DNA of 64,000 nucleotides from Erythrobacter sp. BLCC-B19 (GTDB lineage: Bacteria > Pseudomonadota > Alphaproteobacteria > Sphingomonadales > Sphingomonadaceae). The stretch's first letter is position 1; every line of letters begins with the position of its first letter. Where the stretch lies: assembly GCF_028621955.1 (NCBI RefSeq), contig NZ_CP117516.1, positions 1,448,001 to 1,512,000 on the forward strand. Reading direction: 5' to 3'. Positions 1 to 8,158 of the stretch are shown piece after piece. The notes under the pieces are model-generated. The model did not search any database. It was not told where the DNA came from and worked only from the letters and a program-made list of their open reading frames with translations. Position numbers and translations under genes: made by a program.

Positions 1-55
1 CTCCGGCCCCAAGGCCGAACGCGAGCGTGCGAAAGGTGAGAACAGGTTTCGTCAT
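1..55 (-). CDS. Start of a probable exported protein (partial)
   Basis: Only the first 18 codons are in the window; they begin MTKPVLTFRTLAFGLGAG, which looks like the basic n-region and hydrophobic core of a signal peptide or a first membrane segment. There is no Shine-Dalgarno, but a -35/-10 pair ends 8 nt before the ATG, as at several other genes here, and that supports this start. Function cannot be judged from this fragment. Confidence 0.5.
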   Translation of the reverse strand, partial: MTKPVLTFRTLAFGLGAG

Positions 56-63
56 GCCCAGCC

Positions 64-91
64 GGTTAGGGCCGCAGGCTTGAACTGTCGA
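64..91 (-). promoter_or_regulatory. Promoter of the partial gene at the window start
   Basis: On the minus strand TCGACA (86-91), 16 nt, CTAACC (64-69), then 8 nt to the ATG at 55. This fits a sigma-70-type promoter giving a transcript with almost no leader. Confidence 0.4.
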
Positions 92-134
92 TGAATTATC
101 GCGCCGCCTGCCATACAGCTGGCGCGGCCAGATC

Positions 135-302
135 TTACTTGATCTTGGCTTCCTTGAACTCGACGTGCTTGCGCGCCACCGGGTCATACTTGCGGAAGCT
201 CATCTTCTCGGTGATGTTGCGCGGGTTCTTCTTGGTCACGTAGAAGAAGCCGGTGCCCTCGGTGGAGACGAGGCGGATCTTGACGGTGGTGGGCTTCGCC
301 AT
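135..302 (-). CDS. rpmG: 50S ribosomal protein L33
   Basis: A 55-residue basic protein beginning [20 protein letters not shown] and containing YVTKKNPRN and a C-terminal VEFKEAKIK, the full standard L33 pattern and length. L33 sits in the large ribosomal subunit near the E site. It is the Cys-free (zinc-independent) form: the CxxC pairs of zinc-binding L33 are absent. It is preceded by a 155-bp gap after arfB (a TTGACT on the minus strand at 431-436 is a possible -35, with no convincing -10), so it probably has its own promoter. Confidence 0.97.
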   Translation of the reverse strand: MAKPTTVKIRLVSTEGTGFFYVTKKNPRNITEKMSFRKYDPVARKHVEFKEAKIK

Positions 303-457
303 GGCGGTATCCTGTCAACTGGGTCGGCCCGGCGATTGCTGTCCGCAGGGCTAGAAAAGCAAATAGCGGCGCGCCCGGAAGGCCCGGCACACCGCCACAC
401 GGGCGCGCCATTCGCCGATTCACGGGGAAAAGTCAATAAGCCTCGCAGGCCCGCGCG

Positions 458-883
458 CTACCAATCCGAGGCTTTGGGCTTCCCGCGATTGGCCTTGACC
501 GCGCCGCGCACTTTCTTGACCTTCAGTCGCTCGGTCTTGCCAACGCGGTTGAGGCGGGTCTTGGCGCGGCGCTTGGGTTCGACTTCGGCCTGCGCGATCA
601 GCGCGGCGAGCTTTTCGCGCGCGTCCTGGCGGTTGGCCTCCTGCGTCCGGTGCGCCTTGGAGGTGATGATGAGATCGCCGTTGCCCGCGATTCGTCCCCC
701 CGCCAGCGCACGAAGCCGCGCGAACACCGGAACCGGCAGGCGCAGCGCATAGATATTGACGCGCAGCTCCACTTCCGTGGCGACCTTGTTGGCGTTCTGC
801 CCGCCGGGGCCGGAACCTGCGAGAAAGCTCTCGCTGGCGAGTCGCAAGGCGCGGGCGGTCAGAGGCTCTGCGCCGTCATCCAT
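458..883 (-). CDS. arfB: Alternative ribosome-rescue factor ArfB (peptidyl-tRNA hydrolase)
   Basis: The 141-residue protein has the class-I release-factor-like GGQ loop (GSGPGGQNANKV, about residues 23-34) that hydrolyses peptidyl-tRNA on stalled ribosomes. It ends in a strongly basic tail (about residues 100-141, rich in K and R), which in ArfB/YaeJ inserts into the empty mRNA channel of ribosomes lacking a stop codon. It lacks the codon-recognition domains of RF1/RF2, consistent with its short length. Its start overlaps the end of the upstream rluA-type gene by 8 nt, so the two are likely co-translated. Confidence 0.93.
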   Translation of the reverse strand: MDDGAEPLTARALRLASESFLAGSGPGGQNANKVATEVELRVNIYALRLPVPVFARLRALAGGRIAGNGDLIITSKAHRTQEANRQDAREKLAALIAQAEVEPKRRAKTRLNRVGKTERLKVKKVRGAVKANRGKPKASDW

Positions 884-1538
884 CGCTCACCCCGAAGGCG
901 AGGAAATCGCGTGGCAGGGGTGCGCGCGCTTCGATCGCGGTTTTGCCGGGGCGCTCGACCGTCAGGCTTTCGGCGTGGAGCATGGTGCGCTTGGCTGCGC
1001 CCGCATGGCCCGCGCCATAGACCGGATCACCCAGCAGGGGCGCGCCCAGACCTTTGAGCGCATGAACCCGCAGCTGGTGCGTGCGGCCGGTTTCGGGGCG
1101 GAAGCGGATGAGGCTGTGCGGCCCCAGTTCCTCGACCAGTTCCCAGTGCGAGACGGCGGGCTTGCCCTTCTTCGCCGGGATCATCCGCCAGCCCTTCTCG
1201 GCCGAGCTGATTTTCGACAGCGCGAGCTCGATCGTGCCCCCGGTGCCCGGCGGACGACCTGCGAGAATGGCGAGATAGGTCTTGCCCACCAGCCGTTCCT
1301 CGAACGCCCGATTGAAGCGGGCCAGCGCCTTGGGATTGCGCGCGAGCAGCAGGCAGCCGCTGGTGTCGGTATCCAGCCGGTGCACCGCCACCGGGGCGCG
1401 CTGGAAGCCCAGTTTCAGCCGATCAAGGTGATCTTCAAGGCAGATCCCGCCCTTCCTCGGCCGGTCGACCGCCATGCCCGAGGGCTTGTCGATCACCAGT
1501 GCTTCGCCGTCTTCATAGAGGATTGTGATGTCAGCCAT
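876..1538 (-). CDS. RluA-family rRNA/tRNA pseudouridine synthase
   Basis: A 220-residue protein with the family's catalytic motif HRLDTDTSG (the Asp attacks uridine) at about residues 53-61, and the downstream RxxTGRTHQLRVH and LLGDPVYG blocks of the RluA fold. There is no N-terminal S4 domain, so it resembles the short RluA/TruC subgroup rather than RluC/RluD; the exact target uridine cannot be read from sequence. It is first in a two-gene unit with arfB, a sensible pairing of RNA modification and ribosome rescue. The start is supported by a promoter 7 nt upstream of the ATG. Confidence 0.9.
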   Translation of the reverse strand: MADITILYEDGEALVIDKPSGMAVDRPRKGGICLEDHLDRLKLGFQRAPVAVHRLDTDTSGCLLLARNPKALARFNRAFEERLVGKTYLAILAGRPPGTGGTIELALSKISSAEKGWRMIPAKKGKPAVSHWELVEELGPHSLIRFRPETGRTHQLRVHALKGLGAPLLGDPVYGAGHAGAAKRTMLHAESLTVERPGKTAIEARAPLPRDFLAFGVSDG

Positions 1539-1545
1539 GCGGCCC

Positions 1546-1573
1546 CTTATCCGTTCGGGCGGGGCTTGTCGAA
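1546..1573 (-). promoter_or_regulatory. Promoter of the RluA-type gene
   Basis: Minus strand TTCGAC (1568-1573), 16 nt, GATAAG (1546-1551), then 7 nt to the ATG at 1538. It lies in the 38-bp gap behind pabB-pabC; no Shine-Dalgarno is visible, so a leaderless transcript is predicted. Confidence 0.45.
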
Positions 1574-1576
1574 GGA

Positions 1577-3391
1577 CTAAACCAGCACCGCCCGCATCAG
1601 TCCGCGCAGGGCATTGCCAATGAGGAAGCCGCCCGCCAGGTCGTCCAAAGTCAATTCCCCTTCGCGCGCGCGTCCTTCAGCGATCAGGCTCCCGCGCAGC
1701 ACGCCAGGCAGCAGGCCGAGCGCTGTGGGGGGCGTGATCAGAGCGCTGTCCGGCCCTTCTGCAAACACGCTGGTCCAGCTGCCCTCGGTGACGCGGCCAT
1801 CGGCCCGCACCAGCAGCGCCTCATCCGCGCCAAGGCTGCGCGCGGCGGCCAGCGCATCCTCGTAGAACCCCCGATCGGAGGTCTTGTGCGCCAGCCGCCA
1901 GTCGCTGGGATCGAGCGGGTGCGGAAAGGCAGCGACCTTGACCGGCTCTGAGAGCGGCGCGGGCAAGGGCGCGGTTTCGAGCGCGCTCGCTCCGCTTCGC
2001 GCGACCAGCAGGCGCACCTTGGCCGGGGCGTCGAGTTCGAAGCACAGCGCCTGGATCTGATTGCGCAAGGCGTGGCGATCAAAGGCAAAGCCCAGCGCCG
2101 CCGCGCTCGCCTTCATCCGCGCGAGGTGGTCTTCCAGCAGCGCAATGCCGCTTTCGGGATCGAAGCGCATCGTCTCAATCAGATCGCATTGCGGCGCGGT
2201 CAGCCCCGGCGCGGCGCGGCGCAGGAAGCCGGCCTTGACCTCGCACTCGCGCCGTTCCGCGTGTCCGTCGCTATCCGCCACAATCGCCGAGCCGATCCCG
2301 AGCACCGCCGTCCCCTGCCCGTTCTCGATGGGGGTGAGGCGGAGCGTGCGGATCGCGACATTGAAGGCGGCATGACCATCTGCATCGATCCGCCCGATCG
2401 CGCCGCAATAGGGGCCGCGGGCATCGCGCTCGGCGGTGGTGAGCAATTCCATCGCCCGGATTTTGGGCGCGCCGGTGATCGAGCCGCAGGGGAACAGCGC
2501 CCGCACCAGATCCATCGCCCCCTTGCCGGGGCTGAGCCGCGCGCGCACCGTGCTGACCATCTGGTGCACCGTCGGATAGCTTTCGACCGCGAAAGGCGCA
2601 TCGACATGGACGCTGCCGGGTTCGGCCACGCGCGACAGGTCATTGCGCATCAGGTCGACGATCATCAGGTTTTCGGCCCGGTCTTTCACCGAGGTAGCGA
2701 GGTCTTCCGCCATCGCTGTGTCGGCGGCGGGATCGGCCATCCGGGGGCGGGTGCCCTTCATCGGCTTGACCTTGGCGTTTGCCCCGTCGAGCGCCACGAA
2801 CAGCTCCGGCGAGAAGCTCAGGAGCCAGTGCGATCCATCGAAGATCAGCCCGCCATAGCTTGCGGCCCCGGCTGCGCGCAGGGCGGCATAGAGCCCGACC
2901 GGATCGCCGCGGAAGCTGCCTGCCAGCGGATAGGTGAGGTTCGCCTGATAGATGTCGCCCGCGCGGATCGCCTCCTGCATCGCGGCGAAGGCTGCGTCAT
3001 AGCCGCCGGGGGAGAGCTGCGGCTCCATCGGGCCGATCGTGCCCGGCCCCTCGGCGCGGCTCTCCAGCCATGCGGGGAGATTATCGGCGGCAATCCGCTG
3101 CGGGGCATCGAACAGGCCGAGCCACACCAGCGGCCCCGCCGCCCCGCTCCGCCCGGCCGCCTGCGCCGCGAGCCGCGGTTCGAGCGCGAGGCCCGCCTCA
3201 TAGGCGATGTAGCCCGCCAGCGACCCGCCCTCGGTCAGCCGCGCTGCCTCGGCCGCTGCCAGCACGCCCTCGACCTCGTCGGGGCGATGCGCGACGAACA
3301 GCCTGCGCGGGGCTTCGTAGAGCAGCGCGTCAGCTGCCCCGTCCCCGGCGCGGGCATCATCGAGCAGGACAAACGGCGTTGGCGAACCCAT
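1577..3391 (-). CDS. pabB: Aminodeoxychorismate synthase component I fused to 4-amino-4-deoxychorismate lyase
   Basis: A 604-residue two-domain enzyme of p-aminobenzoate/folate synthesis. About residues 1-370 form the chorismate-binding PabB domain, with [12 protein letters not shown], the [15 protein letters not shown] active-site block near 300-314 and [10 protein letters not shown]; about 390-604 form a class-IV PLP aminotransferase-fold PabC domain with the lysine-containing [14 protein letters not shown] near 495-508 and the [13 protein letters not shown] block. No glutamine amidotransferase (PabA) domain is present, so ammonia must come from a separate PabA/TrpG. A longer reading frame extends upstream, but the start at 3391 has AAGGAT at good spacing and avoids overlapping the divergent gene at 3495. 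PabB-PabC fusions are known in alphaproteobacteria. Confidence 0.92.
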   Translation of the reverse strand: MGSPTPFVLLDDARAGDGAADALLYEAPRRLFVAHRPDEVEGVLAAAEAARLTEGGSLAGYIAYEAGLALEPRLAAQAAGRSGAAGPLVWLGLFDAPQRIAADNLPAWLESRAEGPGTIGPMEPQLSPGGYDAAFAAMQEAIRAGDIYQANLTYPLAGSFRGDPVGLYAALRAAGAASYGGLIFDGSHWLLSFSPELFVALDGANAKVKPMKGTRPRMADPAADTAMAEDLATSVKDRAENLMIVDLMRNDLSRVAEPGSVHVDAPFAVESYPTVHQMVSTVRARLSPGKGAMDLVRALFPCGSITGAPKIRAMELLTTAERDARGPYCGAIGRIDADGHAAFNVAIRTLRLTPIENGQGTAVLGIGSAIVADSDGHAERRECEVKAGFLRRAAPGLTAPQCDLIETMRFDPESGIALLEDHLARMKASAAALGFAFDRHALRNQIQALCFELDAPAKVRLLVARSGASALETAPLPAPLSEPVKVAAFPHPLDPSDWRLAHKTSDRGFYEDALAAARSLGADEALLVRADGRVTEGSWTSVFAEGPDSALITPPTALGLLPGVLRGSLIAEGRAREGELTLDDLAGGFLIGNALRGLMRAVLV

Positions 3392-3494
3392 CGCCCGATC
3401 CTTGGCCCAAACGCAGCGCCCTGTCGAGAACTTGACCGCCAAGCGCTGCCCCGTCACATCATCGGAACAGACTTTCCGGCAGGGGATACGAGGC

Positions 3495-5081
3495 ATGACC
3501 GATACCGCGCGCGACATCTATCTCGGCCTTGGCGCGGATGGATCGCGGCAGACGCTGCTGCTCGGCCGTTCGAACCGCCACGGGTTGATCGCGGGCGCGA
3601 CCGGGACGGGGAAAACCGTGACATTGCAGGGCATTGCGGAAAGTTTCTCGGCCGCCGGGGTGCCGGTGTTCGTGGCCGACGTGAAGGGCGACCTGTCGGG
3701 CATCGCCATGCCGGGCTCGCCCACCTTCAAGCACGCCGACAAGCTGGAATCCCGCGCCAAGGAAGTCGGCGTCACCGACTATGCCTATTCCGACAACCCG
3801 GTGATTTTCTGGGACCTGTATGGCGAACAGGGCCACCCGATCCGCACCACGGTATCGGAAATGGGCCCGCTGCTGCTGGCGCGGCTGCTCGATCTCAACG
3901 AGACGCAGGAAGGCGTGCTGCAGATCATCTTCCGCCATGCCGACGAGAACGGGCTGCTGCTGCTCGACTTTGCCGATCTCGCCGCGCTGCTGGCCTGGGC
4001 GAACGAGAATGCGGCTGAATTGTCAGGCAAATATGGCAATGTCACCAAGCCTTCGGTCGGCTCGATCCAGCGCCAATTGCTCTCGTTCGAGGCGCAGGGG
4101 GCGGATCATTTCTTTGGCGAGCCCGCGCTGGAGATCGACGATTTCCTGAAAGTGGACGAACAGGGGCGGGGCTATGTCAACGTGCTGGCCGCCGACAAGC
4201 TGATGCAGAGCCCCAAGCTCTATGCCACCTTCCTGTTGTGGCTGCTGGCGGAACTGTTTGAATCGCTTCCCGAAGTCGGCGATCCGGAAAAGCCCAAGCT
4301 GGTGTTCTTCTTCGACGAGGCGCACCTCCTGTTCACCGATGCCCCCAAGGCGCTGATGGACACCATCGAGCAGGTGGTGCGGCTGATCCGGTCGAAGGGC
4401 GTCGGCGTGTTCTTCATCACTCAGAACCCGATTGATATTCCTGAGAAAGTTGCAGGCCAGCTGGGCAACCGGGTGCAGCACGCGCTGCGCGCCTTCACCC
4501 CGCGTGACCAGCGCGCGATCAAGGCCGCGGCGGAGACCTTCCGGGTCAATCCCAAGCTCGATGTCGAGACGGTCATCACCGAATTGAAGGTGGGCGAGGC
4601 GCTGGTTTCGACCCTTGATGATGACGGCGCGCCCACCGTGGTGGAGCGCACGCTGATCGTACCGCCGCGTTCGCGCCTCGGGCCGGTGACGCCGAAAGAA
4701 CGGGCCATTATTCAGTCGATTAGCCCGCTCGAAGGCAAGTACGACACCCGCGTCGACCGCGAAAGCGCGGCCGAGGTGCTCGCCGCCAAGGCCGCCGATG
4801 CCGCCGCTGTTGCCGAGCAGGTCGAGGCCGAGGGCGAGGAGGCGGTGCGCTCTCAGGCGCGCAAGAGCCCGAGCCTGTGGGAGAAGGCGATCGGCCGGGG
4901 AGCGAAGGTCGCGCTGGGCGGTGCGGCGGCGGTCGCGGCGAGCAAGATCACCGGCAAGAAAAGCCGCGCCAATCCGGTCGCCTCGGGCGTGACGTCGGCG
5001 GTGGGATCGATCGCGACCGATCTGGCCGGGCCGATCGTAGGCCGCTTTGTCAGAGGCCTGCTGGGCGGGCTGATGCGCTGA
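3495..5081 (+). CDS. HerA-like ATPase (DUF853 / YjgR family)
   Basis: A 528-residue cytoplasmic P-loop ATPase. Walker A is GATGTGKT (residues 34-41), Walker B is [11 protein letters not shown] near 268-279, followed by a sensor-type FFITQNP and the [20 protein letters not shown] block typical of the YjgR/DUF853 family of HerA/FtsK-related helicase-like proteins. The last 100 residues are Ala/Glu-rich and then Gly/Lys-rich with hydrophobic stretches. Family members are annotated as helicase HerA-like, but the real substrate is unknown. It is divergent from pabB-pabC and ends 46 nt before parS. Confidence 0.88.
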   Translation: MTDTARDIYLGLGADGSRQTLLLGRSNRHGLIAGATGTGKTVTLQGIAESFSAAGVPVFVADVKGDLSGIAMPGSPTFKHADKLESRAKEVGVTDYAYSDNPVIFWDLYGEQGHPIRTTVSEMGPLLLARLLDLNETQEGVLQIIFRHADENGLLLLDFADLAALLAWANENAAELSGKYGNVTKPSVGSIQRQLLSFEAQGADHFFGEPALEIDDFLKVDEQGRGYVNVLAADKLMQSPKLYATFLLWLLAELFESLPEVGDPEKPKLVFFFDEAHLLFTDAPKALMDTIEQVVRLIRSKGVGVFFITQNPIDIPEKVAGQLGNRVQHALRAFTPRDQRAIKAAAETFRVNPKLDVETVITELKVGEALVSTLDDDGAPTVVERTLIVPPRSRLGPVTPKERAIIQSISPLEGKYDTRVDRESAAEVLAAKAADAAAVAEQVEAEGEEAVRSQARKSPSLWEKAIGRGAKVALGGAAAVAASKITGKKSRANPVASGVTSAVGSIATDLAGPIVGRFVRGLLGGLMR

Positions 5082-5127
5082 CCGGCCCGCTGGCAAGGGC
5101 GCGCCTGAGGGGGCGACAAGCGGCGAT

Positions 5128-5143
5128 TGTTTCACGTGAAACA
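5128..5143. other. parS: parS centromere-like site (ParB binding site)
   Basis: The 16-mer TGTTTCACGTGAAACA is a perfect palindrome and identical to the canonical bacterial chromosomal parS consensus recognised by ParB/Spo0J. It is in the short non-coding gap between the HerA-like ATPase and the convergent cupin gene. Chromosomal parS sites cluster near the replication origin, so this is evidence for an origin-proximal position. No parA/parB genes are in the window. No second full match was seen. Confidence 0.9.
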
Positions 5144-5188
5144 CGCGATGGCGCGCAATGATCGCACAAGCCTTGCGCAAAACCCGCT

Positions 5189-5584
5189 TCAGCGCGGGCG
5201 ATGCTGCGTCCCTTCTCCGGCCGTAATGAAGATTGCGGTCGCGGCTTCGGCCACATCGGCTGTGTGCCATTGGCCGGCCTGATTGATCGCATATTCGCCC
5301 GCAGCAAGCGGGGTGCGCGTCACGCGGCCATCGGCACTCTCCTGCACCAGCACCATTGCGCCGTGGGTGCAGATCACCACCTCGTCGCCCGATGGGTGCA
5401 TTTCCCAGGCGCTCCAATCCTCGGTGAAGGTGTATTGCGACACCAGCCGCCCTTCGGCCCCGTCACCGGCATGGCGCGCGCCGTAGCCTGCATACCATTC
5501 CATCCCGGTGAAGGGCGGCTGTTCGACCGCCCTTGCGCCGAGACCGAGGTGGATGAAGCGCTCATCCAGCCGGGGTGCGCTCAT
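5189..5584 (-). CDS. Cupin-domain protein
   Basis: A 131-residue single-domain protein whose middle (WEMHPSGDEVVICTHGAMVLVQ, read in two parts) matches the first cupin motif with candidate metal ligands His and Glu, and whose GEYAINQAGQWHTA supplies the second-motif His. The small beta-barrel could be an isomerase, dioxygenase or sensor; the substrate is not identifiable. Its ATG overlaps the stop of the upstream VOC gene in ATGA (5581-5584), so translation is coupled and a shared small-molecule role is likely. Confidence 0.8.
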   Translation of the reverse strand: MSAPRLDERFIHLGLGARAVEQPPFTGMEWYAGYGARHAGDGAEGRLVSQYTFTEDWSAWEMHPSGDEVVICTHGAMVLVQESADGRVTRTPLAAGEYAINQAGQWHTADVAEAATAIFITAGEGTQHRPR

Positions 5585-5961
5585 TCTTTCGGAACCATGC
5601 AGAAGGCGTTCAACTTGTTGCCATCGGGATCGCGGAAATAGCCCGCATAGAACCCGTCATCCCCGCGCGGGCCGGGCGCGCCTTCGCACGATCCGCCGTG
5701 GGCGATGGCGGTGTCATAGACCGCGTGCACCTGTTCGGGCGATTTGACTTCGAGCGCGACCATCACCCCGTTGCCGACCGTGGCGGGCTGGCCATCGAAC
5801 GGCACCGTCGCCGCGATCCCCGGCGCGCCGCCGAATTCACCCCATGCGATGAAGGTTTCGAAGTCCATCATCCGCCCGAGCCCGAAATGCGCGGCAATCG
5901 CATCATAGAAAGCCGCTGCGCGGGGCAGATCATTGGTGCCGAGGGTGACGTAGCCGATCAT
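5581..5961 (-). CDS. VOC-family (glyoxalase/bleomycin-resistance-like) protein
   Basis: The 126-residue protein starts MIGYVTLGTNDLPRAAAFYD and ends YFRDPDGNKLNAFC, the classic beginning and end of the vicinal-oxygen-chelate fold. It is a single VOC module, so it probably works as a dimer. The ATG at 5961 is chosen because AGGAA sits 7 nt upstream; the longer open frame runs into a palindromic repeat region and is unlikely. Members include lyases, dioxygenases and drug-binding proteins; no specific assignment is possible. It is the first gene of a two-gene operon with the cupin gene. Confidence 0.86.
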   Translation of the reverse strand: MIGYVTLGTNDLPRAAAFYDAIAAHFGLGRMMDFETFIAWGEFGGAPGIAATVPFDGQPATVGNGVMVALEVKSPEQVHAVYDTAIAHGGSCEGAPGPRGDDGFYAGYFRDPDGNKLNAFCMVPKE

Positions 5962-6103
5962 TGTGTGTTCCTCCCATACCGCGACTCGCGATGTGAGAAC
6001 ATTATAGGAACATTGATGGGGCGGCAAGCTTTGAGGCGGCGCGGTGCATCGGCCCACCAAAGGACGGGCCGCAAGGGCGACCGCCCGCCCGCAGGCGCCC
6101 GGA

Positions 6104-6122
6104 CCCCGGACTTGATCCGGGG
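6104..6122 (+). repeat. Dispersed palindromic repeat, copy 1
   Basis: CCCCGGACTTGATCCGGGG: 7-bp stem with the 5-nt loop CTTGA. The same hairpin design recurs at 6181-6199 (inverted), 33495-33513 and 33815-33833 (inverted). Between copies 1 and 2 is a separate 8-bp/4-nt hairpin (GACCCCGC, loop GGAG, 6143-6162). Confidence 0.75.
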
Positions 6123-6180
6123 GGAGGAACAGCGCCGAGGCTGACCCCGCGGAGGCGGGGTCACACACAAATAAGCCTAG

Positions 6181-6199
6181 CCCCGTGTCAAGCACGGGG
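6181..6199 (-). repeat. Dispersed palindromic repeat, copy 2 (inverted)
   Basis: CCCCGTGTCAAGCACGGGG followed by TGACGG. On the minus strand this is a GTCA-type tail, then a 7-bp stem with loop CTTGA, the same architecture as copy 1 but in inverse orientation. The pair spans 96 bp between the VOC and aminopeptidase genes and contains no gene. It also sits where a terminator for the minus-strand aminopeptidase gene would be expected. Confidence 0.7.
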
Positions 6200-6212
6200 T
6201 GACGGAAGGGAG

Positions 6213-8021
6213 TTAGAGCGGCGCGGTTTCCCGCTCCACCCACGCCAGATCATCGCCCGACAGGCGCGGCGACAGGATTTCGCGCACCTTGGCATGGTAG
6301 TCATCGACCCACGCCACTTCCTCCGCCGTCAGCAACGCCTTGTCGATCAGCTTGCGATCCAGCGGCACGAAGGTCAGCGTCTCGAAGCCGAGATACCTGC
6401 CTTCCATCCCTTCGATGGCCCGCTCTTCGACCAGCACGAGGTTCTCGATGCGGATGCCGAAGGCGCCCGGCTTGTAATAGCCCGGCTCGTTCGAAAGGAT
6501 CATGCCCGCGAACAGCTCCTGCCCGGTGCCCGCCTGCCCGCCCGAGGGCTTGGCGATGCGCTGCGGGCCTTCGTGCACGGCGAGTACGCTGCCGACCCCG
6601 TGGCCCGTGCCGTGGGCGTAATCGACCCCTGCCTCCCACAGATATTGCCGCGCCAGCACATCGAGCTGGCCGCCTGCCGTGCCTTGCGGAAACACCGCGC
6701 GGGCGAGCTGGATGTGGCCCTTCAGCACGCGCGTGTTGCGATCGCGCATTTCCTGCGTCGGCTCGCCGGGGCCGACCCATACGGTGCGGGTGATGTCGGT
6801 TGTGCCGCCGGGATATTGCCCACCTGAATCAACGAGATAGATCGAGGACGGCGGGATCGGGATATTGCTGTCCGCGTCCACCTTGTAATGCGGCAGGGCG
6901 GCATGGCCCGCGGCGGCCGAGATGGTGTCGAAGCTCAGATCGCTGAGGCCCGGGTCTTCCGCACGGAACGCCTGCAACCGGGCGGCGGCGGAAAGTTCGT
7001 CCACGCCCCCCTTCGGCCCTTCGATCTCCAGCCAGCGCAGGAAGCGGCTCACCGCCGCGCCGTCGCGCGCCTGCGCATCGCGCTGGCCGGCCTGTTCGGC
7101 GGGGTTCTTGATCGCCTTGGCAAGGATCGTCGGATCCTGCTTGAAGGCGAAGCTCGCGCCGCCTGCGCGCAGGGCTTGCGCGATGCCGACCACGGCAAAG
7201 TCCGGATCGAGCGCGACGGTCTTGCCGGCAAAGTCTGCGCCAAGCGCGCCTTCGAAGGCGGCACGGTCACGGATCGTCACTGCATTGCCCAGATGCCGGG
7301 TGAGTTCGGGCGTGACCTTTTCGGGCGCGATGAACAGCTCGGCGCTGCCATCCTTGTGCGCGATCACATAGCTGAGCGCGACCGGGGTGTGCGGCACGTC
7401 GCTCCCGCGGATGTTGAGCAGCCATGCGACCGAATCGAGCGCCGGGATCACCACCGCATCGTGGCCTTCCTTGGCCAGCCAGTCGGCCACCGCAGCGCGC
7501 TTGTCCGCCGAGGAGCGACCCGCGTGCGTCTCGTCATGCGGGCGGGCGATAGCGGGGGAGGGCGCAGGGCGATCGGCCCACACGGCATCGATCGGGTTGC
7601 CGCTGGCGGGCACCATGGTGATGCCCTTGGGCTCGACACGCTTCTCCAGCGCCTCGACCCAGGCCCAGGTGTGGAGCCAGGGATCATAGGCGATCCGCGC
7701 TCCGTTCTCGCACACTTCGGCCAGCCAGTCAGCCAGCGTATCCTTGGGGACGGAGCGATATTCGAACAGGTTCCCGTCGACCTGCTCGCGCACCTGCACG
7801 GTATAGCGCCCGTCAACGAAGATCGCCGCGTGGGTGAGGGTGACAGCGGCGAACCCCGCCGATCCGCCGAAGCCCGTCAGCCAGCCCAGCCGCTGGGCAT
7901 AATCGCCGACATATTCGCTCATGTGCTCGTCGGAGATGGGGACGATGAAGCCGTCGAGGCCGCGGCGCTTCAGCTCTTCGCGCAGGGCATTGAGGCGGGC
8001 TTCATGGGTCTGCATCAGCAT
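6213..8021 (-). CDS. Xaa-Pro aminopeptidase (aminopeptidase P, M24B)
   Basis: A 602-residue cytoplasmic metallopeptidase removing N-terminal residues that precede proline. Two creatinase-like N-terminal domains (about 1-300) precede the pita-bread M24 catalytic domain (about 310-540) and a C-terminal extension typical of the 600-residue form. Metal ligands are visible: Asp in VDSGGQY and TTDITRT (about 396-408), His in HGTGHGVGS (about 473), Glu in SNEPGYY (about 510) and Glu in FETLTF (about 545). Alternative ATGs lie at 8066 and 8015; 8021 has GAGG upstream. It is divergent from an exported oligopeptidase B, so two peptide-degrading enzymes are side by side. Confidence 0.92.
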   Translation of the reverse strand: MLMQTHEARLNALREELKRRGLDGFIVPISDEHMSEYVGDYAQRLGWLTGFGGSAGFAAVTLTHAAIFVDGRYTVQVREQVDGNLFEYRSVPKDTLADWLAEVCENGARIAYDPWLHTWAWVEALEKRVEPKGITMVPASGNPIDAVWADRPAPSPAIARPHDETHAGRSSADKRAAVADWLAKEGHDAVVIPALDSVAWLLNIRGSDVPHTPVALSYVIAHKDGSAELFIAPEKVTPELTRHLGNAVTIRDRAAFEGALGADFAGKTVALDPDFAVVGIAQALRAGGASFAFKQDPTILAKAIKNPAEQAGQRDAQARDGAAVSRFLRWLEIEGPKGGVDELSAAARLQAFRAEDPGLSDLSFDTISAAAGHAALPHYKVDADSNIPIPPSSIYLVDSGGQYPGGTTDITRTVWVGPGEPTQEMRDRNTRVLKGHIQLARAVFPQGTAGGQLDVLARQYLWEAGVDYAHGTGHGVGSVLAVHEGPQRIAKPSGGQAGTGQELFAGMILSNEPGYYKPGAFGIRIENLVLVEERAIEGMEGRYLGFETLTFVPLDRKLIDKALLTAEEVAWVDDYHAKVREILSPRLSGDDLAWVERETAPL

Positions 8022-8158
8022 TTCGTCGATCCTCGGGCGAATGCGCGGGCACTTGTCGCGCAACATTGTCTCATTACAAGCACCATCATAGGCCTTTGCC
8101 CCGCGTCTTTCCACCCGCGCGGCCCAGCGCCGGGATCGTAACAGGGAAACCACCGACC

